The position numbers and the translations under genes are program-made. A stretch of 64,000 nucleotides of DNA from an uncultured Bacteroidales bacterium (GTDB lineage Bacteria > Bacteroidota > Bacteroidia > Bacteroidales > UBA932), in NCBI GenBank assembly GCA_900321715.1, contig ONXC01000003.1:1-64000 (forward strand). The letters run 5' to 3'. The notes below the pieces were generated by a model. It worked only from the letters and a program-made list of their open reading frames with translations. It was not told the DNA's origin and ran no database searches. How positions within the stretch are numbered: position 1 is the first letter of the stretch; each line of letters opens with the position of its first letter. Below, piece after piece: positions 50,441 through 59,273 of the stretch.

Positions 50441-51722
50441 AAGAATATTGGCGGTATCGGCCCTTCTCATGCTTTCCTGTGTCTTTGCAAAGGCACAGAC
50501 TGAAGGCACGTACAGCGGCTTCTCGCCTTATTCCGTATATGGCGTAGGTAACCTCCATACTCCGGGCACGGCCTGGAACCGCGGTATGGGCGGTGTGGGT
50601 ATAGCAGCCCGCAACCACAGGTTCATCAATATCATGAACCCTGCCTCCGTAACAGCCAGGGACACCCTCTCCTTCATGGCCGATTTCGGCCTTAACGGCA
50701 GGATATCCCTTTTCTCGGAAGGAGACAAGAGGGCCCTCAATACCACCTTCAACATTGACGATTTCACCATCTCGTTCCCCATGTGGAACCATACGGCGTT
50801 CATGGTTGGTATCAACCCCTTAAGCGACGTAGGTTACAAGATAGCCTATTCAGAACTCTCGGAGGATAACCTCACCACCGGCCGTCAGAGTTTCTCTTCA
50901 ATCGGCAATGGAGGTGTATATCAGATATTTGCAGCAGCCGGCGGCACTTTCTGGAACCGCCTTTCCGTTGGCGCCCAGGTAAACTACAGCTTTGGTAACA
51001 TCAACAAGAAGGCTGCCATGAGCTATGAAGACGAAGCAGCCCGTTCCTGGACCACCGGAGACTCCCTCCAGGTGAACAACGTCACCGCAAAGATCGGCCT
51101 TCAGTATGAGCAGCCCGTAGGCCGCGGCTCAAGCTTTATCCTTGGAGCCACCTATAAATTCTCCACGGCTTTCACAGGATATCACATCCACTATGAACAG
51201 ATGGGTGTTTACAGGAACAGTAAGACTGATAATCTTTCAACCTCCGGTCTCAGGATGGGAGACGAGCTTGGCATAGGAATCAGCTACAAGAAGGGAGATA
51301 ATCTCCTGGTAGAATTTGACTACACCAGGGCCGATTGGAGCCGTTCCGGCTTTGATTCCGCCGCCGGATTCTCAAATAACGGCCTTGTAGGATTCTCCTC
51401 TTCGGTTGGCCAGAGTTTCCGTCTTGGAGCGGAGATAACCCCCAACAGAAACGATATCCGTTATTTCCTAAAACGCTGTACATACCGCGCCGGAGCATAC
51501 TACGACAGCTCTTATTACACAGTGGACGGAGCACATGTAGATGCCGTAGGAATCACCCTTGGAATGACACTTCCGGTATTCCGCTGGTACAACGGATTAT
51601 CAATTGGCCTGGATTTTGGAAGAAGAGGACTCCAGACCTCCCAGGTAAAGGAAACCTACTTTGGTTTCAACGTGGGAATGAATATATTTGACATTTGGTT
51701 CAAGAAGCCGCATTACGAGTAA
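50427..51722 (+). CDS. FadL/OmpP1-like outer-membrane beta-barrel protein
   Basis: 431 residues: signal peptide (ILAVSALLMLSCVFAKAQ), then a barrel rich in aromatic beta strands. It opens with TYSGFSPYSVYGVGNLHTPGTAWNRGMGGVGIAARNHRFINIMNPASVTA, a start seen in Bacteroidetes FadL-like proteins, and ends with strand-like YFGFNVGMNIFDIWFKKPHYE. Probably a passive channel for hydrophobic or other small molecules; ligand unknown. It sits in a run coaX-barrel-TPR-lptC-ppiD that I recognise as conserved in the order. Confidence 0.75.
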   Translation: MLKVRRILAVSALLMLSCVFAKAQTEGTYSGFSPYSVYGVGNLHTPGTAWNRGMGGVGIAARNHRFINIMNPASVTARDTLSFMADFGLNGRISLFSEGDKRALNTTFNIDDFTISFPMWNHTAFMVGINPLSDVGYKIAYSELSEDNLTTGRQSFSSIGNGGVYQIFAAAGGTFWNRLSVGAQVNYSFGNINKKAAMSYEDEAARSWTTGDSLQVNNVTAKIGLQYEQPVGRGSSFILGATYKFSTAFTGYHIHYEQMGVYRNSKTDNLSTSGLRMGDELGIGISYKKGDNLLVEFDYTRADWSRSGFDSAAGFSNNGLVGFSSSVGQSFRLGAEITPNRNDIRYFLKRCTYRAGAYYDSSYYTVDGAHVDAVGITLGMTLPVFRWYNGLSIGLDFGRRGLQTSQVKETYFGFNVGMNIFDIWFKKPHYE

Positions 51723-51749
51723 TTTGACAAAAACAAAAAACAAGATACT

Positions 51750-53078
51750 ATGAAAAGATTAGCTATCATCACCGCTTCCCTCCTGACCGTTCTTTCAGGA
51801 TGGAACATGAGCGCCCAGACCTCAAAGTATGGTCACGGCGAAGACAGCCTGAACTGCCTGAAGTATCTCTCATTCTACACTGAGCGTTTCAAGAAGGATG
51901 AGAAGGACCCCATGGCACTTTCCAACTGGCGTCAGGCCTACAAGTACTGCCCTGCTACCGCTTCAGAGAACATCTTTGTGAACGGTACCAAGATGATGAC
52001 AAACCTGTATCGCAGCACCAAGAACGCCCAGCAGCGTGCTGCAATCGCAGACACCATCCTCATGCTTCAGGACCAGCGTCTTGCCGCTTATCCCAAGAAG
52101 AAGACCACTATCCTCAACAATAAGGGTCAGTACATCATCAACTACAAGAGCGCAGACGTACAGTACATGTATGATAACCTCTCAGGTATTATGAATGAGC
52201 TTGGTAAGGACACCAAGAGCAATATCCTGAGCGCCCTCATGCAGTCTGCAGTGGCCCAGTACAGGGAGGAGAAACTATCGGCCGATGAAATAATCGCCCT
52301 CTATGAGAACGTGAGCGGTATCATCGATCAGGCTCAGCCCCGCAATGAGAAGGAGACTGCCGCCATCGCTGAGGACAAGGAGAAGATAGAGTCCATCTTT
52401 GCAGCCAGCAAGGTAGCTTCCTGCGAGAACCTAATCGCCATCTTCGGCCCCCGCTTCGATGCAGATCCTGAGAACCTTGCCCTCGTAACCAAGATCGTCC
52501 AGCTCATGAACGGCGCCGACGACTGCGCTTCCAATGACCTGTACCTCAAGGCTGCAACCGCCAAGTACAAACTGGATCCTTCACACGGCAGCGCATTCGG
52601 CCTGTACCGTCTGAATGCCGCCCGCGGCAATATCGCCGATGCCGGCAAGTACCTCCAGGAGGCTATTGACTCCCCCGAGTCCGACGATCCCACCGATGCC
52701 CAGTACTTCTACGAGATGGCAACCTTCTGCTATAAGAACGGTATGCGCGCAAGGGCTTACGATGCAGCACGCAAGGCAGTAGACCTTGACTACGGTTATG
52801 CCGGAAAGGCCTACATGATCATGGGTAACCTCTGGTCATCGGCCTCCTGCGACGACGTAGTTAACAAGTACGCCCGCTACTGGGCAGCAACCGACTGCTA
52901 CCAGAAGGCTCGCAGCGCAGATGCTTCCCTTGCCGACGACGCCTCCGCTTCAATTGCAACTGTGAGCCGCTACTATCCCGAGGCTGCAGAGGCCTTCATG
53001 TACGACCTAACCAAGGGACAGTCCTACACCGTCAGCTGTGGCGGTATGGTAGCAACCACAACCGTACGCGTGCAGTAA
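51750..53078 (+). CDS. Secreted TPR protein, 442 aa
   Basis: Signal peptide MKRLAIITASLLTVLSGWNMSAQ, then helical repeats throughout (NWRQAYKYCPATASENIF; DDPTDAQYFYEMATFCYKNGMRARAYDAARKAVDLDYGYAGKAYMIMGNLW). Codon use is strongly biased to a few preferred codons, suggesting high expression. It lies 27 bp after the barrel gene and 3 bp before lptC. Probably periplasmic, perhaps a scaffold for outer-membrane biogenesis given the neighbours; function unproven. Confidence 0.75.
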   Translation: MKRLAIITASLLTVLSGWNMSAQTSKYGHGEDSLNCLKYLSFYTERFKKDEKDPMALSNWRQAYKYCPATASENIFVNGTKMMTNLYRSTKNAQQRAAIADTILMLQDQRLAAYPKKKTTILNNKGQYIINYKSADVQYMYDNLSGIMNELGKDTKSNILSALMQSAVAQYREEKLSADEIIALYENVSGIIDQAQPRNEKETAAIAEDKEKIESIFAASKVASCENLIAIFGPRFDADPENLALVTKIVQLMNGADDCASNDLYLKAATAKYKLDPSHGSAFGLYRLNAARGNIADAGKYLQEAIDSPESDDPTDAQYFYEMATFCYKNGMRARAYDAARKAVDLDYGYAGKAYMIMGNLWSSASCDDVVNKYARYWAATDCYQKARSADASLADDASASIATVSRYYPEAAEAFMYDLTKGQSYTVSCGGMVATTTVRVQ

Positions 53079-53081
53079 GAG

Positions 53082-53711
53082 GTGAGAGTACCCCGCATAT
53101 TTAACGCGATTGCAAGCACCCTGGTGCTTGCTTTCGTTGTTTATTCATGTAAGAGCAACCTTGCCGAAGCCCAGAAGCTGGACCTCTCCGTCACCCCTAT
53201 CCAGGTGGTGGATACCATGCTTCTCATAAATTCGGACAACGGACGCCTGAAAATGCGGGTTGAAGCCCTCAGGATGGAGGTTTATGAGTACGACACCCTG
53301 TCCTACAACTATTTCCCAAAGGGTATAAACGTCTTCGGCTACAATGAGGATGACGGCCTTCTTGAGACCACCATCGTGGCCGATGAAGCCCGCCACAATA
53401 AATATGCGCATGGCGGAGACGATATATGGTCGGCCTACGGAAACGTTGTGGTAAAGAATATCCTCAAGCGTGAGAAGATAGAGACGGACACCCTTTACTG
53501 GGATGCAAAGAACAAGGAAATATGGACGGACTGCTATGTTAGGCTGTCCTCAGACGACGGTGTGATGCAGGGTTATGGCATGCGCTCGGACGAAATGGCG
53601 CGTAATTCCATCCTCCTTCATCCCTTCGACAATACGTTCTTTGTGAACTCGGATTCCACTAAGGTTGTGATAGATACACTCAATTTTATCGGCCCTCTAC
53701 AAAAAAAATAG
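53082..53711 (+). CDS. lptC: LptC-like LPS-export lipoprotein
   Basis: 209 residues with a GTG start 3 bp after the TPR stop. An N-terminal hydrophobic segment ends in VVYSCKSN, so it may be lipidated. The mature part repeats short beta strands of the LptC/OstA jelly-roll slab (GRLKMRVEALRMEVYEYDTLSYNYFPKGINVFGYNEDDGLLETTIVADEARHN; NVVVKNILKREKIETDTLYWDAKNKEIWTDCYVRL), which pass LPS across the periplasm. Together with lptE at 16 kb it shows an LPS-producing outer membrane. Confidence 0.87.
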   Translation: MRVPRIFNAIASTLVLAFVVYSCKSNLAEAQKLDLSVTPIQVVDTMLLINSDNGRLKMRVEALRMEVYEYDTLSYNYFPKGINVFGYNEDDGLLETTIVADEARHNKYAHGGDDIWSAYGNVVVKNILKREKIETDTLYWDAKNKEIWTDCYVRLSSDDGVMQGYGMRSDEMARNSILLHPFDNTFFVNSDSTKVVIDTLNFIGPLQKK

Positions 53712-53732
53712 TGGTATTTCCGCGGAAAAATG

Positions 53733-53740
53733 CTATCTTT
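53733..53740 (+). promoter_or_regulatory. -7 promoter element of ppiD
   Basis: TATCTTTG (TAnnTTTG) 40 bp before the ppiD ATG; leader of about 35 nt. Confidence 0.55.
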
Positions 53741-53780
53741 GCAGCCCTTATACTGATTATAATTAAAAAAACACATAAAA

Positions 53781-55862
53781 ATGGCAGCTTTAGAGACCAT
53801 CAGAACCAAATTCGGCATTGGTGCATCGCTCATCATTGCCTTCGGTCTTTTACTCTTCCTTGTGAACCCCTCCGACATTATCCAGACCATCCAGTCTGCT
53901 TCAACAAAGTATGATGTCGGCAAGATTAACGGAAAACGCATCACCTACACTGACTTTGAGCAGGAGGTAAAGCAGAACGGCCAGGTCCGTGAAATGCTCA
54001 CCGGCCAGTCCGCTTCCAGCGAGCAGGCCCAGAAGCAGGTCCGTGAGATGACATGGCAGGAGCTGGTAGAGCGTTACCAGATCATCCCTACCATCCAGAA
54101 CGCAGGTATCCGCGTAGGACAGCAGGAGGAAATCGATATGTTTGTAGGTGATAACCTCTCTCCTATCGTGGCTTCTTCCGGTATTTTCATGGACGAGAAC
54201 GGAGAGTTCTCTCCCGCACGTGTCCGTGACTTCATGGAGCAGACCTCAGACGACTACAACGGCCTCCTGGTGCGTAACTACATCCAGAACGCAGTTCGTA
54301 CCAACCGCTACACTGAGAAATACAACTCCCTGTTCCTGGCTTCTTCCTACATGAACAGCCTTGAGGTTAAAAACGCCGTTGCAGAGGGTAACACCGCAGC
54401 AACCGTGAGCTTTGTGATGGATCCCAATACCTATTTCCCTCAGGATTCCACCATCGTTATCTCTGACTCTGAGATCAAGGCTTTCTACAAGGACCGTAAG
54501 GAGAACTACAAGCGCAAGGCAGCCCGCGATATTGAATATGCAGTGTTTGAGGTTACCCCTTCAGCCACCGATATCGCAGCTCAGAACGATGAATTCGTAA
54601 AGCTCTATGACGAATTTGCAACTACGGAGAACATGCGTGCCTTCCTTCAGCGCAACTCAGACCGCCAGTTTGAGGACCGCTGGTACAAGGAAGGAGACCT
54701 TCGCACCGTCAACCGTGACGTCGAGGCCTTCGTAAGCGCCAATAATAGCGGTGTCTCTCCCGTTTACCAGAGCGGAAGCAGCTTCTATGCAGCCCGCATC
54801 ATGGCAACCGGTAATGTTCCGGACTCCGTTTATGTGCGTCACATCATGTTCCAGGGAGCAGATGCCCGCCACCTGGCCGACAGCCTTCTCCCTCTTGTGA
54901 ACAAGAACAACTTCTCCACAATGGCCACTCTCTACTCCGCCGACAAAGGCAATGCCTATGACGGAGAGCAGGGTAACCTTGGCTGGATGACCCAGAATGC
55001 CGTCATCCCCGGCTTCGAGCCCGTCCTTTCGGCCCAGATCGGCAAACCTATGATCCTGAACACCCAGTATGGCGTTCACATCGTAGAGGCCGTGAAGGCT
55101 ACCAAGCCCGTGGCAAAGAAGAAGGTTGCCATCTTTGAGAAGGCTACCCTTCCCAGCAAGGAAACCTACGCATCCGTGTACAACAAGGCCAACCTCCTTG
55201 CAGTACGTGCAGCAGGTAAGTACAGCGGTTACAAGGCTGCCTGTGATTCCACCGGCACCTATTCCCGCAGCATGAAGATCAACGAGGGAACCGACACCTA
55301 TGGTTCTATCGGCCACGCAAAGGAAATCACCCGCTGGGCATTTGACAACAAGCCCGGAAAGGCTTCCGGTATCATTACCGTTGACAATAACTACTTCTTT
55401 GTAGTTGCCGTCAAGGAAGCTTACGCAGAGGGTTATGCTCCCGTTTCAGAGGTTTCAGACGCAATCCGCAATGAACTCTACCGTGAGAAGTACTCTGCAA
55501 AGCACGCAGAGGACGTAGCCGCCAAGATTGCCGGCCTTACTTCCCTGGAGGCTATCGCAGAGGTTCTTGGAACAACAGTTTCCACCCTTTCAGACGTAAC
55601 CTTCTCCACCAATTCCGCTCCTACCACAGAACCCGCATTCGTGGGTGCAGTGGCAGCCGCCAAGGAAGGTGAGATCACCGGTCCTGTAGCAGGCGTCCTT
55701 GGTACCTATGTGTTCCAGGTAAACGGCCGTGACGCTGCTTCCTTCTTCACAGAGGAAGATGCAAAGGCAGCCCAGGCCCGTATGGATTCCTATCACAGCC
55801 AGATGCTCATGCCTCTTATGGCAGAGAAGGGCGTAGATGACAACCGTGCCCGTTTCTATTAA
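53781..55862 (+). CDS. ppiD: Periplasmic folding chaperone/peptidyl-prolyl isomerase PpiD
   Basis: 693 residues: N-terminal membrane anchor (about 12-31, GASLIIAFGLLLFLVNPSDI), SurA-like chaperone region (about 40-330, GKRITYTDFEQEV, RVGQQEEIDMFVGD), one clear parvulin domain (about 345-440, VYVRHIMFQGADARHLADSLLPLV; GEQGNLGWM; FEPVLSAQIGKP), and a second degenerate one after 480. It assists folding of proteins leaving the Sec channel. Codon use is very biased, and only one GGCCGAT-type heptamer was seen in 2.1 kb, unlike mfd. Confidence 0.9.
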   Translation: MAALETIRTKFGIGASLIIAFGLLLFLVNPSDIIQTIQSASTKYDVGKINGKRITYTDFEQEVKQNGQVREMLTGQSASSEQAQKQVREMTWQELVERYQIIPTIQNAGIRVGQQEEIDMFVGDNLSPIVASSGIFMDENGEFSPARVRDFMEQTSDDYNGLLVRNYIQNAVRTNRYTEKYNSLFLASSYMNSLEVKNAVAEGNTAATVSFVMDPNTYFPQDSTIVISDSEIKAFYKDRKENYKRKAARDIEYAVFEVTPSATDIAAQNDEFVKLYDEFATTENMRAFLQRNSDRQFEDRWYKEGDLRTVNRDVEAFVSANNSGVSPVYQSGSSFYAARIMATGNVPDSVYVRHIMFQGADARHLADSLLPLVNKNNFSTMATLYSADKGNAYDGEQGNLGWMTQNAVIPGFEPVLSAQIGKPMILNTQYGVHIVEAVKATKPVAKKKVAIFEKATLPSKETYASVYNKANLLAVRAAGKYSGYKAACDSTGTYSRSMKINEGTDTYGSIGHAKEITRWAFDNKPGKASGIITVDNNYFFVVAVKEAYAEGYAPVSEVSDAIRNELYREKYSAKHAEDVAAKIAGLTSLEAIAEVLGTTVSTLSDVTFSTNSAPTTEPAFVGAVAAAKEGEITGPVAGVLGTYVFQVNGRDAASFFTEEDAKAAQARMDSYHSQMLMPLMAEKGVDDNRARFY

Positions 55863-55872
55863 TAGGTAGAGT

Positions 55873-56976
55873 ATGTCACTAAAATGTGGAATAGTAGGCT
55901 TGCCCAATGTGGGCAAGTCTACTCTTTTTAATTGCGTGAGCTCCTCAAAGGCCCAGAGCGCAAACTATCCTTTCTGCACCATAGACCCTAACGTGGGCTC
56001 TACAAACGTGCCTGATAAGCGTCTGGAGGTCCTTACTGACATCTGCCAGCCCAAACGTACGGTTCCCGCTACGGTGGAGATTGTGGATATCGCGGGCCTT
56101 GTAAAGGGTGCATCAAAGGGAGAAGGACTTGGTAACCAGTTCCTTGCAAATATCCGTGAGACTGATGCCATCCTTCATGTTCTCCGCTGCTTCGACGACG
56201 GAAACATTGCCCACGTGGACGGTTCCGTAGATCCCGTCCGTGACAAGGAAGTGGTGGATACAGAGCTCCAGATCAAGGACCTTGAGACGGTGGAAAACCG
56301 CATCAAGAAGGTTGAGAAGATGGCAACAACGGGAGGTGACAAAGAGGCTAAAAAGCTCCTTGGCCTGCTTCTGAGGTACCGTGAGGCACTTCTTAAGGGC
56401 CTTTCCTGCCGTACTGTCACGCTTGAAAACGCTGAAGAGGAGCAGATGTCCCATGACCTCTTCCTCATCACCAATAAGCCCGTGATGTACGTCTGCAACG
56501 TAGATGAGGCATCGGCCGTGTCCGGAAACGCTTACGTAGACGCCGTGCGTGTAGCTGTGGCTTCAGAGAACGCTGAGGTGCTGGTGATTGCCGCCAAGAC
56601 AGAGGCCGAGATTGCGGAAATTGAAGAGTACGAGGACCGCCAGATGTTCCTGGAGGAGCTTGGGCTTGAGGAATCCGGTGTGGTGCGCCTTATTCAGGGC
56701 GCCTACAAACTTCTTGGCCTCAGGACCTTCTTTACAGCCGGGGCCGATGAATGCCGCGCCTGGACCATCAAGGCAGGGGACAAGGCTCCCCGCGCCGCCG
56801 GTGTGATCCACACGGATTTCGAGCGCGGCTTTATCCGTGCAGAGGTTATCAAGTACGAGGATTTTGTGCAGTACCGCACAGAAGCCGCCGTACGTGCCGC
56901 CGGAAAAATGGGCATCGAGGGTAAAGACTATGTTGTTCAGGACGGCGACATAATGCACTTCCTGTTCAACGTCTAA
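55873..56976 (+). CDS. ychF: Ribosome-binding ATPase YchF
   Basis: 367 residues, exactly the usual length of this universally conserved Obg-family ATPase involved in translation and stress. It has G1 CGIVGLPNVGKSTLFN, NYPFCTIDPNVGSTNVPD, G3 DIAGLVKGASKGEGLGNQFL, an NVDEAS G4 variant, and the C-terminal TGS-like RAWTIKAGDKAPRAAGVIHTDFERGFIRAEVI. It is 10 bp after ppiD. Its stop overlaps the convergent nuclease-family gene by 11 bp. Confidence 0.97.
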   Translation: MSLKCGIVGLPNVGKSTLFNCVSSSKAQSANYPFCTIDPNVGSTNVPDKRLEVLTDICQPKRTVPATVEIVDIAGLVKGASKGEGLGNQFLANIRETDAILHVLRCFDDGNIAHVDGSVDPVRDKEVVDTELQIKDLETVENRIKKVEKMATTGGDKEAKKLLGLLLRYREALLKGLSCRTVTLENAEEEQMSHDLFLITNKPVMYVCNVDEASAVSGNAYVDAVRVAVASENAEVLVIAAKTEAEIAEIEEYEDRQMFLEELGLEESGVVRLIQGAYKLLGLRTFFTAGADECRAWTIKAGDKAPRAAGVIHTDFERGFIRAEVIKYEDFVQYRTEAAVRAAGKMGIEGKDYVVQDGDIMHFLFNV

Positions 56977-57904
56977 TCTGTAGCCATACAGGACAGTGGT
57001 CCGAGACCCCTCCAAGGTATCTGGGACCTGAGTAGGTGCGTAAGGGCTTTGTTCCCGTTGCCGCCTTGTCCCGAGTTTGCAGAAATGGGATATACAAAAT
57101 CTCCATTTCTGCATTTTTTATGGCGCTGGATGTGAAGAACATATCTATCAGTTCCCATTTGCCGTCATATTTTATGGTGCCTTGCCCCTTTTTATAGAAC
57201 TCTTCTGCTTTGTTCCACAGCGTAGGTTCCAGCTTGTGATAAACGGGATTAGCCGGGGTGTCATTGAAATCGCCCATTGCGATAATCTTCTGGATTCCAA
57301 GCGTTTGCATGGAATCGGCCAGCTGTTTTAAACGTTCCACGGCAATGTTCCTCCGCGCCTCAGATGCCGCCGCTCCGCCAAATTTTGACGGGTGGTGATT
57401 CACTAGGAACGCTACAGTGTCTCCTTGCTGCGTTGTAAAAGTGGCAACCAGGATATCCCTGGTGGTCATTATGGTGGAATCGGCATTAAAGAGATGGGCA
57501 GGGTGGGAGTCAAGTTGTTTCAGGCCCCGGTACAGGAGAGCAACATCTATCCCGCGGCGGTCCGGGGAGTCGAAGTGGACAATCCTGTAATCCAGTTTTC
57601 TAAGGACGGTAGTCTGTGTCAGGCGCCTCAGTACAAACGCGTTTTCAATTTCCGCAAGGCCGATAACTTCCGGCACCGCGCCCTCCCGGGCCGATGCCCA
57701 CAGGATGCCCTTTGCCACGGCGTTACACTTGGCGTAGAATCGTTTCCTGGTCCAATGGCGGGAGCCGCGGGGGGAGAAATCGGCATCAGAGACGCTTGTG
57801 GAGTCGTTTCTGTAATCAAAGAAGTTCTCGAGGTTCCAGAACATTACGTTGAGGGTGTCCGTGTGGCCTGCAAGCAGGAAGAGTGCTAATAACAGTGTTT
57901 TCAT
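56966..57904 (-). CDS. Secreted endonuclease/exonuclease/phosphatase-family protein
   Basis: 312 residues. Signal peptide (MKTLLLALFLLAGHTDT) then an EEP fold: VMFWNLENFFDY (metal-binding Asn/Glu), GLAEIENAFVL, VALLYRG, FLVNHHPSKFGG, IAMGDFNDTPANP and a final GVSDHCPVWLQI (Asp-His). All catalytic positions of this Mg-dependent family are present; substrates can be DNA, RNA, phospholipids or inositol phosphates. Start at 57904 is set by the adjacent promoter. It is one of only two minus-strand genes right of the putative origin. A hairpin with T-run for ychF lies within its 3' part. Confidence 0.85.
   Translation of the reverse strand: MKTLLLALFLLAGHTDTLNVMFWNLENFFDYRNDSTSVSDADFSPRGSRHWTRKRFYAKCNAVAKGILWASAREGAVPEVIGLAEIENAFVLRRLTQTTVLRKLDYRIVHFDSPDRRGIDVALLYRGLKQLDSHPAHLFNADSTIMTTRDILVATFTTQQGDTVAFLVNHHPSKFGGAAASEARRNIAVERLKQLADSMQTLGIQKIIAMGDFNDTPANPVYHKLEPTLWNKAEEFYKKGQGTIKYDGKWELIDMFFTSSAIKNAEMEILYIPFLQTRDKAATGTKPLRTYSGPRYLGGVSDHCPVWLQIRR
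57078..57119 (+). terminator. Probable ychF terminator embedded in the convergent gene
   Basis: TGCAGAAATGG (57078-57088) pairs perfectly with CCATTTCTGCA (57103-57113) around a 14-nt loop, followed on the plus strand by TTTTTTA. It is 100 bp past the ychF stop and inside the coding sequence of the opposite-strand nuclease-family gene. Confidence 0.6.
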
Positions 57905-57908
57905 GGTG

Positions 57909-57916
57909 CAAAGGTA
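57909..57916 (-). promoter_or_regulatory. -7 promoter element of the nuclease-family gene
   Basis: The minus strand reads TACCTTTG, then CACC and the ATG: only 4 bases between the element and the start codon, so a leaderless transcript is predicted. Confidence 0.55.
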
Positions 57917-57934
57917 AAACAAAGAAGCGGTACG

Positions 57935-58062
57935 GGTGGAGGTTAAGTTGTTGAGAATTAGTTTGTTACAAAGGTTTCTACCAGAATTATTTCTGGGAGA
58001 AACTTCTGTAACTAATTGATACAGTAATAATTAGGCTCCACCGGCAGGGGAGAACAATAAGG
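57935..58062 (-). repeat. Palindromic intergenic repeat, copy 3
   Basis: Opposite orientation to copy 1. Arms GGTGGAGGTTAA (57935-57946) and TTAGGCTCCACC (58031-58042); central imperfect hairpin GTTTCTACCAGAA with TTCTGGGAGAAAC (12 of 13 pairs); conserved outer flank (reverse strand CCTTATTGTTCTCCCC) at 58047-58062. It fills the gap between the nuclease-family gene and galK and lies just upstream of the galK promoter. Confidence 0.7.
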
Positions 58063-58085
58063 GTGGAGGGAAAGGAAAAAATGAT

Positions 58086-58093
58086 TATATTTG
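58086..58093 (+). promoter_or_regulatory. -7 promoter element of galK
   Basis: TATATTTG (TAnnTTTG), 34 bp before the galK ATG, directly after the repeat copy. Confidence 0.55.
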
Positions 58094-58127
58094 TATGATA
58101 CAAGGAAATAACACTAAAACAAACTAT

Positions 58128-59273
58128 ATGAAATCTAGAATTCAGGAAAAGTACAAGGCTCTCTTCGGTGAAGAAGCGCCCGTCTATGCATCTGCCGGCC
58201 GAATCAACCTCATTGGTGAGCACACTGACTATAACGGTGGTTATGTGTTCCCCGGCGCCATCAATTTTGGCATCATGGCTGCAATCAAGCCCAACGGAAC
58301 GGACAAAGTGAGGGTTTTCTCCCTTGATTTTGACCAGATGTCGGAGTTCGGCCTCAAGGAAGAGGACAAACCCAAGGAAGCATGGGCATGCTACGTATTT
58401 GGCGTATGCCGTGAAACCCTCAAACGCGGCGGCAAGGTGGAAGGCTTCAACGCTGTATTTGCAGGTGACGTTCCCCTTGGCGCCGGCCTCAGTTCATCGG
58501 CCGCCCTTGAAAGCACCTTTGCATATGCCATCAACGATATCTGGGACAATAAGATAGAGAAATTTGAACTGGCAAAGATAGGCCAGAGCACAGAGCACAA
58601 TTACTGCGGTGTGAAGTGCGGCATCATGGACCAGTTTGCCTCCATCTTCGGTAAGGAGGGCGCCCTTATCCGCCTCAACTGCAAAACCGGAGAGTACAAG
58701 TACTTCCCGTTCCACCCCAAGGGTTACAAGCTTGTCCTCATTGACTCCTGCGTAAAGCATGAGCTTGCTTCCAGCGCCTACAACAAGCGCCGTGAAAGCT
58801 GCGAAAAGGCTGCCGCAGAGATCAAGAAACTGCACCCGGAGGTAGACTTCCTCTCAGATGCAAAGCGCCTCTGGCTGGACGAGGTCCGTGACAAGATCTC
58901 TCAGGAAGACTTCCTTCGCGCAGAATACGTGATTGGAGAGGTCCAGAGGGTTCTTGATGTGTGCGACGCCCTTGAAAGAGACGACTACGAGACCGTGGGT
59001 GAGATGATGTACCAGACTCACTTCGGCCTTAGCAAGCTCTATGAGGTGTCCTGCGAAGAACTTGATTTCCTCAACAAACTTGCCCGCAAGATGGACGTTA
59101 CCGGTTCCCGCGTCATGGGCGGCGGCTTTGGCGGCTGCACCATCAACCTGGTGAAGGATGAACTCTATGACGGCTTCATCAAGGCCGCCAAGGAGCAGTT
59201 CACCGCAAAATTCGGCCACGCTCCAAAGATTTACGAGGTAGTTATTTCCGATGGCGCTCGCAAACTGCAGTAA
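58128..59273 (+). CDS. galK: Galactokinase
   Basis: 381 residues, GHMP kinase that phosphorylates galactose at C1 in the Leloir pathway. Motifs are ASAGRINLIGEHTDYNGGYVFPGAI (sugar-binding), DVPLGAGLSSSAALE (phosphate loop), GVKCGIMDQFASIFG and VMGGGFGGCTINLV. The frame is open to 58095, but the ATG at 58128 suits the family N-terminus. No galT, galE or galactose transporter adjoins it. Its 3' end overlaps the CpXC gene by 23 bp. Confidence 0.95.
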   Translation: MKSRIQEKYKALFGEEAPVYASAGRINLIGEHTDYNGGYVFPGAINFGIMAAIKPNGTDKVRVFSLDFDQMSEFGLKEEDKPKEAWACYVFGVCRETLKRGGKVEGFNAVFAGDVPLGAGLSSSAALESTFAYAINDIWDNKIEKFELAKIGQSTEHNYCGVKCGIMDQFASIFGKEGALIRLNCKTGEYKYFPFHPKGYKLVLIDSCVKHELASSAYNKRRESCEKAAAEIKKLHPEVDFLSDAKRLWLDEVRDKISQEDFLRAEYVIGEVQRVLDVCDALERDDYETVGEMMYQTHFGLSKLYEVSCEELDFLNKLARKMDVTGSRVMGGGFGGCTINLVKDELYDGFIKAAKEQFTAKFGHAPKIYEVVISDGARKLQ

